This document shows positions 22,996 through 28,321 of a DNA stretch of 28,321 nucleotides, one piece after another. Source of the stretch: CAZWLY01 sp964634465 (GTDB lineage: Bacteria > Desulfobacterota > Desulfarculia > G963662305); assembly GCA_964634465.1 (NCBI GenBank), contig CAZWLY010000024.1, forward strand, positions 1-28,321, read 5' to 3'. Positions within the stretch are counted from its first letter, which is position 1. Each line of letters begins with the position of its first letter. Both the position numbers and the translations under genes were made by a program. The notes under the pieces were generated by a model. It was given only the letters and a program-made list of their open reading frames with translations. It searched no databases and was not told the DNA's origin.

Positions 22996-25326
22996 ATGGC
23001 CGAGGGACACTCCATACTATCCAAGATCGGAAACACGCCCCTGGTCCGCCTGGACAAGATCAATCCCAATCCCAAAGTGGAGCTGTGGGCCAAGCTGGAG
23101 TACTTCAATCCCGGCGGTTCGGTCAAGGACCGGCCGGCGCTGAACATGATCGAGACGGCCGAGGCCGACGGCCGGCTGACCAAGGACAAGATCATCCTGG
23201 AGGCGACCAGCGGCAACACCGGCATCGGCCTGGCCCTGGTGGCGGCGGCCAAAGGCTACCGGCTGTTGTTGACCATGGCCGAGAGCGCCAGCCTGGAGCG
23301 GCGCAAAGTGCTCAAGGCCCTGGGCGCGGAGATACTCCTGACCCCGGCCCATCTCTCCACCGACGGGGCCATCGAAGAGGCCTACCGGCTGGCCAGGGAG
23401 GAGCCGGAGAAGTACTTCCTGGTCGATCAGTTCAACAACCCCGACAACCCGGCCGCCCACTACAAGACCACCGCCCCGGAGCTCTGGGAGCAGACCGGAG
23501 GCCGGATCACCCATCTGGTTTCGGCCCTGGGCACCAGCGGCACGGCCATGGGCTGCTCGGCCTGGTTCCGGGAGCACCACCCCCAGGTCAAGGTGGTGGC
23601 CATGGAGCCCTACTACGGTCACAAGATCCAGGGCCTGAAAAACATGAAGGAGTCCTACCGGCCGGGCATCTTCGACAAGAGGATGTGCGACCGGATCATC
23701 CACGTCGAAGACGAGGCGGCCTACGAGATGGCCCGCCGGCTGGGCGCGGAGGAGGGCGTCTTCTGCGGCATGTCCTCGGGCGCGGCGGTGGCCGCGGCGG
23801 TCGAGCTGTGCCGGGAGCTCGATTCCGGCCTGGTCGTCTCGATCATCTGCGACACCGGCGAGCGCTATCTGTCCACGCCACTCTTCCAGGTCAAGGAAGC
23901 GCCCAGTTTCAAGCTCTACAACACCTTGAGCCGCGAAAAGGAACCCTTCGAGCCGCTTACGCCCGGCAAGGTCAAGATGTACTCCTGCGGCCCGACGGTC
24001 TCCGGCTACATCCACGTCGGCAACTGCCGGCGCTACGTGGTCGCCGATCTGTTGCGCCGGGTGCTGGAGGCCAAGGGCTTCGAAGTCGAACACGTGGTCA
24101 ACATCACCGATCTTTCCGACACGACCATCAACGGCTCCGAGGAGGCCGGCCAGGAACTGGCCCAGTTCACCGCTCACTACACCGAAGAGTTCTTCAAGGA
24201 CATGGCGGCCTTGAGAGTCAAGCCGGCCTCGGCCTATCCCAAAGCCAGCGAGCACGTCGAAGACATGATCGATTTGACCCAGCGTCTCCTGAACCGGGGC
24301 TACGCCTACGAAAAGATGGGCTCGGTCTACTTCGACATCTCCCGGCTTCGCTCCTACGGCAGCCTGTCGAGGGTCGATCTGACCAAGATCAAGGTGGGCA
24401 AGACGGTCGATCTGGACGACTACGAGAAGGACAACCCCCGCGACTTCACCCTGATGAAGCGCACCACCTTAAACGAACTCAAGCGGGGCATCTACTGGTC
24501 CACCAAGTGGGGCAACGTCCGGCCGTCGTGGCACATGGAGTGCGCCGCCATAGCCGCCAGCCACCTGGGCCAGCGCTTCGACATCCACACCTCCTCGGCC
24601 GATCTGATCTTCCCTCACCACGAAAACACTCTGGCCGTCGGCCTGGCCGCCTTCGGCAACAGCCTGGCCAACTACTGGGTCCACAACGAGCCGGTCACCT
24701 TCCGGGGCCACAAGGTCTCCGACGCCGAGGGGCACATCACCACCCTGCGCGATCTTCTGGAGTGGGGTTTCGAGGGCCGGGAGATCCGTTACTGGCTCCT
24801 GTCCACCCACCACTGCAAGCCCTTGGAGCTGTCGATGCGGGCGTTGAAGTCCGCCCGACAGGCGGTCAAAAGGCTGGACTCGTTCGTCCGGCGGCTGGCC
24901 GCGGCCCGGTGCGACACCGTCTGCGTGGAACTGGACGAGCTTCTCTTCCAGGCCAAGAGGCGGGTCAACGAGGCCCTGGACGACGACCTGAACATCGCCC
25001 ACGCCTTGGCCGCCGTGTTCACCTTCGTTCGCCGGGTCAACCGGCTTCTGGACCAAGGCCTTCTGAGCCAAACCCAGATCGAGAAAGTCCTCAACCAGAT
25101 GCGGGATTGGAACGCCATCCTGGACGTGATCGACTTCCCCGAGCCGCTCGGCGTCACCAGCCTGGAGGCCGAGGCCGTCGAAAAGCTGATCGCCGAGCGC
25201 GACGCCGCCCGCAAGGCCAGGGATTTCGACAAGGCCGACAAGATCCGCGACGAATTGACCAGCCAGGGGATCGAGCTCGTCGACGGGCCGGAGGGAACCG
25301 TCTGGTTCAAGACCCAGTCCGGCTGA
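22996..25326 (+). CDS. cysK-cysS: Cysteine synthase-cysteinyl-tRNA synthetase fusion
   Basis: A 776-residue fusion. Residues 1-300 are an O-acetylserine-sulfhydrylase-type PLP enzyme: PLP Lys44 in NPGGSVKDRPAL, TSGNTGIGLALVAAAKGY, the PLP-phosphate loop ALGTSGTAMG and the C-terminal SGAAVAAAVEL. From about 305 it is a class I CysRS: KMYSCGPTVSGYIHVGN with a HIGH-like HVGN (340-343) and zinc ligands in SCGPT, WHMECA and FPHHEN. The KMSKS loop is degenerate, GHKVSDAEG (573-579), lacking the second Lys. A C-terminal DALR-like helical domain follows with a RDAARKARDFDKADKIRDEL helix typical of CysRS. The architecture suggests cysteine is made and loaded by one polypeptide. The ATG follows GGCGGGGA. 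Confidence 0.93.
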   Translation: MAEGHSILSKIGNTPLVRLDKINPNPKVELWAKLEYFNPGGSVKDRPALNMIETAEADGRLTKDKIILEATSGNTGIGLALVAAAKGYRLLLTMAESASLERRKVLKALGAEILLTPAHLSTDGAIEEAYRLAREEPEKYFLVDQFNNPDNPAAHYKTTAPELWEQTGGRITHLVSALGTSGTAMGCSAWFREHHPQVKVVAMEPYYGHKIQGLKNMKESYRPGIFDKRMCDRIIHVEDEAAYEMARRLGAEEGVFCGMSSGAAVAAAVELCRELDSGLVVSIICDTGERYLSTPLFQVKEAPSFKLYNTLSREKEPFEPLTPGKVKMYSCGPTVSGYIHVGNCRRYVVADLLRRVLEAKGFEVEHVVNITDLSDTTINGSEEAGQELAQFTAHYTEEFFKDMAALRVKPASAYPKASEHVEDMIDLTQRLLNRGYAYEKMGSVYFDISRLRSYGSLSRVDLTKIKVGKTVDLDDYEKDNPRDFTLMKRTTLNELKRGIYWSTKWGNVRPSWHMECAAIAASHLGQRFDIHTSSADLIFPHHENTLAVGLAAFGNSLANYWVHNEPVTFRGHKVSDAEGHITTLRDLLEWGFEGREIRYWLLSTHHCKPLELSMRALKSARQAVKRLDSFVRRLAAARCDTVCVELDELLFQAKRRVNEALDDDLNIAHALAAVFTFVRRVNRLLDQGLLSQTQIEKVLNQMRDWNAILDVIDFPEPLGVTSLEAEAVEKLIAERDAARKARDFDKADKIRDELTSQGIELVDGPEGTVWFKTQSG

Positions 25327-25387
25327 AAAAAGAAGTTTACAACCTCGAACAACCGGTTACTATGGGCCGATAGTTTTATCGTCGGCT

Positions 25388-25425
25388 GAGCGGGCGGCCC
25401 GAGGACGGCCGCCCTCTCTTTACTT
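25388..25425 (+). terminator. Intrinsic terminator after cysK-cysS
   Basis: GGGCGGCC (25392-25399) pairs with GGCCGCCC (25407-25414) around CGAGGAC. GAG/CTC extends the base beyond one mismatch, and TCTCTTTACTTT follows. It lies about 65 bases after the stop codon. Confidence 0.75.
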
Positions 25426-25470
25426 TCGCCGATCGACAAGGAAGGAGACGCCCCCGCCGGGGCAACGACC

Positions 25471-26865
25471 GTGCTCAAGCGTTGGTCTCAACCAAACGGC
25501 TACCGCCGGGTGCTGGCCATCAGCCTGCCCCTGGTGGCCTCCATGTCGTCGATCACGGTGATGCAGTTCACCGACCGGGTGTTCCTGGCCAACTACTCGG
25601 TCACGGCCATCTCGGCGGCGCTGCCGGCCGGCATCGCCTCGTTCACCGTCATCGCCTTCTTCCTGGGCGTGGCCAACTACGTCAACGCCTTCGTCGCCCA
25701 GTACATCGGGGCCGGGGCGGCGGAGCGGGTCGGGGCGGCCCTGTGGCAAGGGATCTACTTCGCCCTGTTCTCGGCCGCCTTTCTGGCCTCCCTCTACTTC
25801 CTCGCCCGGCCGCTGTTCGACCTCATCGGCCACTCGCCCGAAATCCGCCGCCTGGAGGTGACCTACTTTCGCATCCTGACCCTGGGAGCCGGCCTGGTGG
25901 TGCTGGGCTCGGCCCTGGCCTGCTTCTACACCGGGCGGGGGCTGACCTGGACGGTGATGACGATCCACCTGACCGGCACGGCGGTCAACATTCCCCTGGA
26001 CTACGCCCTGATCAACGGCCTGGGACCGTTCCCGGAGCTGGGCATCGTCGGCGCCGGCCTGGCCACGGTCATCGCCTACGCCGTCATCGTCGCCGTTTTG
26101 ATCGGGATCATCTTCACCAAAAAGAACGAGCGCCGGTTCAAGGTCTGGTCCAACCGGGCCTTCGATTCGGAGCTTTTCAGCCGCTTGATGCGCTACGGCC
26201 TGCCCAGCGGCGTCCAGTTCTTCCTGGAGATTTTCGGCTTCACTTTTTTCATCTTCATGCTGGGCCGGCTGGGCGACCTGGAGCTGGCCGCCTCGAACAT
26301 CGTCCTGTCCATCGAGTCGCTGTCGTTCGTGCCCATGATCGGCTTCGCCATCGGCACCTCGACCCTGGTCGGCCAGGCCGTCGGCGCCGGCCGGCCCGAG
26401 GACGGAGTGGAGGCGACGACCAGCGCCTTGCACCTCTGCCTGGGCTACATGGGCGGCGTGGCGCTCTTGTTCGTCCTGGCTCCGGAGCCGCTCCTGGCTC
26501 TTTTCAAATCGAGGGATTACACCCCCGAGCAGTACACCGAGATCATGTCCCTGGGGGTGATTCTGCTCCGCTTCGTGGCTGTGTTCACCATGTTCGACAC
26601 CCTGAACCTGGTCTACTCCGGCGCGATCAAGGGCGCGGGCGACACCCGGTTCATCATGTGGACCATCGCCGTTCTCTCGCTGGGGGTGATGATCGCCCCG
26701 GTCTGGGCGTCGGTGGAGGTTTTCGGGGCAGGGCTCTACACGGCCTGGTCCCTGGCCACGCTCTACGTGGCCGCCTTGGGCTTGGCCTTCAGGTGGCGCT
26801 ACCGGCAGAGCAAATGGAAAAAGATGCGGGTGATCGAGGAAATAACTCCTGGAAACGATTCATAA
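25471..26865 (+). CDS. MATE family efflux transporter
   Basis: A 464-residue membrane protein with about 12 helices in two similar halves, of the multidrug and toxin extrusion family, which exports cationic compounds against Na+ or H+. Family landmarks are 'SLPLVASMSSITVMQFTDRVFLANYS' in helix 1-2 (the usual P..D....G/Y region), ANYVNAFVAQYIGAG, and in the second half GLPSGVQFFLEIFGF and GFAIGTSTLVGQAVGAGR. 'VYSGAIKGAGDTRF' is the typical late loop. I chose the GTG at 25471 because it is the only start before helix 1; the ribosome site is weak (GGGG), with AAGGAG too far upstream. The substrate is unknown. It follows a terminator, so it is probably transcribed on its own. Confidence 0.9.
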   Translation: MLKRWSQPNGYRRVLAISLPLVASMSSITVMQFTDRVFLANYSVTAISAALPAGIASFTVIAFFLGVANYVNAFVAQYIGAGAAERVGAALWQGIYFALFSAAFLASLYFLARPLFDLIGHSPEIRRLEVTYFRILTLGAGLVVLGSALACFYTGRGLTWTVMTIHLTGTAVNIPLDYALINGLGPFPELGIVGAGLATVIAYAVIVAVLIGIIFTKKNERRFKVWSNRAFDSELFSRLMRYGLPSGVQFFLEIFGFTFFIFMLGRLGDLELAASNIVLSIESLSFVPMIGFAIGTSTLVGQAVGAGRPEDGVEATTSALHLCLGYMGGVALLFVLAPEPLLALFKSRDYTPEQYTEIMSLGVILLRFVAVFTMFDTLNLVYSGAIKGAGDTRFIMWTIAVLSLGVMIAPVWASVEVFGAGLYTAWSLATLYVAALGLAFRWRYRQSKWKKMRVIEEITPGNDS

Positions 26866-27056
26866 GCTTTGAATACCAGGTCCGGCCGTCCAACCCAAAC
26901 CCAGCCGGTGAAAGACGGCCGCTCGACCGGGCGCACGGCGGGATGCGCCTGCCAGACGGTCGAAACGGCCACGTCAAGAGCGCGATCGAATAGCCGCTCC
27001 AACCCAAAAGACCGCTCCTCCCTGGCCTCGACTCGTTACCGGACGCCGCCACAGGC

Positions 27057-27086
27057 GAGACAACAGGGGCCGGGCGCTGGTACAAT
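27057..27086 (+). promoter_or_regulatory. Candidate promoter of the amidohydrolase gene
   Basis: GAGACA (27057-27062) and TACAAT (27081-27086) are separated by 18 bases, about 70 bases before the ATG. The rest of 26866-27158 shows no gene. Confidence 0.35.
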
Positions 27087-27158
27087 GAATCGACGAGTCG
27101 AAAGCCTGGCTGGTCCGGGCTGTCTCCTGTTTCCTCTCCTCGGTTCAAGAGGGCTGCC

Positions 27159-28250
27159 ATGGCGGGTTTCGTTCAACCTTGTCGCCGTCTGATTCCGGGT
27201 TTCGTCGTTGCGATCGCGGCCGCTGTGTTTTTGGCCGGGCCCTTGTTTCTCCAAACCGCCCCGGCCCAGGAACCGGCCGTCATCGACGTCCACGCCCACC
27301 TTGTCGGCCAACGCGGGGCCAGGGGCGTCCAGGAACCAGACTTCTACGGCGCAGCTGAGGCGGCGCTGTCGGCCATGGACCGCTTCGGCGTCAAAAAGAC
27401 GTTTCTCATGCCGCCGCCCTTCACCCACCTCCAGTCCTACCGCTACCCGGCCGAGGACTTCCTGCCGGCGATCGAGGGACATCCGGATCGGTTCGGTTTC
27501 CTGGCCGGCGGCGGGACGCTCAACGTCATGATCCAGGAGGCCGTCGAGGCGGGAAAGGTGAGCCCCGACTTGAGACGCGCCTTTGAACAGCGGGCCAGGC
27601 AAATCCCGGCCAAGGGGGCGGTGGGCTTCGGCGAGATGGCGGCCGAGCATTTCTCGTTCAGGTACGATCACCCCTACGAATGGGCCCCGTCCGACCACCC
27701 CCTGTTCTTGCTCCTGGCCGACATCGCCGCCGACTACGGCCTTCCGATCGATATCCACATGGAGGCGGCGCCCAAGGCGATGGCGCTGCCCGGATGGCTG
27801 GCCTCGCCGCCCAACCCCAAGCGGATCAAGCCCAACATCGCCGCCTTCGAGCGGCTTTTGGCTCACAACCGAAAGGCCAAGATCATCTGGTCCCATATCG
27901 GCTGGGACAACACCGGTTTTCGGACCGTCGAGTTGACCCGCCGGCTGCTGAAAAGCCACCCCAACCTCTTCATGAGTTTCAAGTTCGGCAGAAGAAGCGT
28001 CACCCAAACCAGGGCCATGATCAAGGGACAGGGGATAAAACCCGAGTGGCTGGCCCTCATCGTCGAGTTTCCGGACCGCTTCTTCATCGGCAGCGACCAG
28101 TTCCACCTCGCCCCCGGGACGCAGAAGCGGTTTCCCCGCGGCCTGAAACCGGCGACCGACTTCCTCAAGCTCCTGCCGCCCGATCTGGCCCGAAAGATCG
28201 GCCGGGAGAACCCGAAGCGGGTGTTTGGGATGGGAGAACAAGAACAATAA
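27159..28250 (+). CDS. Secreted amidohydrolase-family (amidohydrolase 2) metal-dependent hydrolase
   Basis: A 363-residue TIM-barrel hydrolase with an N-terminal Sec signal (hydrophobic segment about 15-35, ending near TAPAQE), so it probably acts in the periplasm. Metal-site motifs of the amidohydrolase superfamily are visible: IDVHAHLV (HxH, about residue 46), an internal GFGEMAAEHFS, PIDIHMEA (His on strand 5), WSHIGWDN (His on strand 6) and IGSDQFH (terminal Asp). Relatives hydrolyse lactones or amides or decarboxylate aromatic acids; the substrate cannot be told. The ATG is preceded by AGAGGG. It is followed by 71 bases without recognisable features to the window end. Confidence 0.85.
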   Translation: MAGFVQPCRRLIPGFVVAIAAAVFLAGPLFLQTAPAQEPAVIDVHAHLVGQRGARGVQEPDFYGAAEAALSAMDRFGVKKTFLMPPPFTHLQSYRYPAEDFLPAIEGHPDRFGFLAGGGTLNVMIQEAVEAGKVSPDLRRAFEQRARQIPAKGAVGFGEMAAEHFSFRYDHPYEWAPSDHPLFLLLADIAADYGLPIDIHMEAAPKAMALPGWLASPPNPKRIKPNIAAFERLLAHNRKAKIIWSHIGWDNTGFRTVELTRRLLKSHPNLFMSFKFGRRSVTQTRAMIKGQGIKPEWLALIVEFPDRFFIGSDQFHLAPGTQKRFPRGLKPATDFLKLLPPDLARKIGRENPKRVFGMGEQEQ

Positions 28251-28321
28251 ACCCTTTTGGCGTTACGTGTACGGTTAGCCTTCTTTCGTGACAAGGGAAA
28301 GGTGGTATAAAGAGCGGTTGG

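Noticed and set aside
1..28321. CRISPR array or other regularly spaced direct repeats
   Set aside because: No repeated units with spacers were seen by eye, and no cas-like gene is present.

Overview
The window is 28.3 kb of GC-rich DNA with short intergenic gaps. The gene content suggests an anaerobic bacterium, most likely an uncultured member of the Desulfobacterota (former Deltaproteobacteria). The supporting genes are an FmdE-type protein, a ferredoxin:thioredoxin reductase beta-like protein, a DUF6125-like protein, a ThiD-ThiN fusion, a CysK-CysRS fusion, a TRAP transporter and a probable selenoprotein. This placement is inference from gene content; there is no rRNA or other decisive marker in the window.

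Left third (1-7.5 kb), accessory and scarred. A 3' fragment of a tRNA-Ala(GGC) gene at the left edge looks like an integration scar. A promoter beside it drives a complete TRAP transporter operon (DctP, DctQ, DctM). A decayed IS481-family transposase follows. Next, on the minus strand, is a metal-stress pair: a DUF302 protein and a CPH-type (CopB-like) P1B ATPase. Each of the two carries one single-base frameshift. Upstream of the pair is a long region without a convincing gene, holding an AT-rich promoter with a perfect dyad in its spacer.

Middle (7.5-17.3 kb). Uracil phosphoribosyltransferase has a clear terminator. A PAS-PAS-HisKA protein without an ATPase domain follows, then a two-gene ABC-2 exporter. 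A small zinc-ribbon/winged-helix protein sits next to an FmdE-family protein. FabH has a strong promoter containing an inverted repeat. Then comes a redox neighbourhood: a DUF6125-like protein, a coenzyme A disulfide reductase-like flavoprotein whose active-site Cys codon is an in-frame TGA followed by a SECIS-like hairpin, a small two-helix membrane protein, a HAD hydrolase, an FTR-beta-like protein and a glutaredoxin-like protein. The flavoprotein reads as a selenoprotein that routine gene calling would lose or truncate, and it is the main discovery here.

Right part (17.5-28.3 kb). An O-methyltransferase is followed by a thiamine operon: TPP riboswitch with adjoining terminator, thiD-thiN fusion, short thiC, and a CytX-like hydroxymethylpyrimidine permease, closed by a strong hairpin. 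A cysteine synthase-cysteinyl-tRNA synthetase fusion has a degenerate KMSKS loop. A MATE exporter and a secreted amidohydrolase complete the window.
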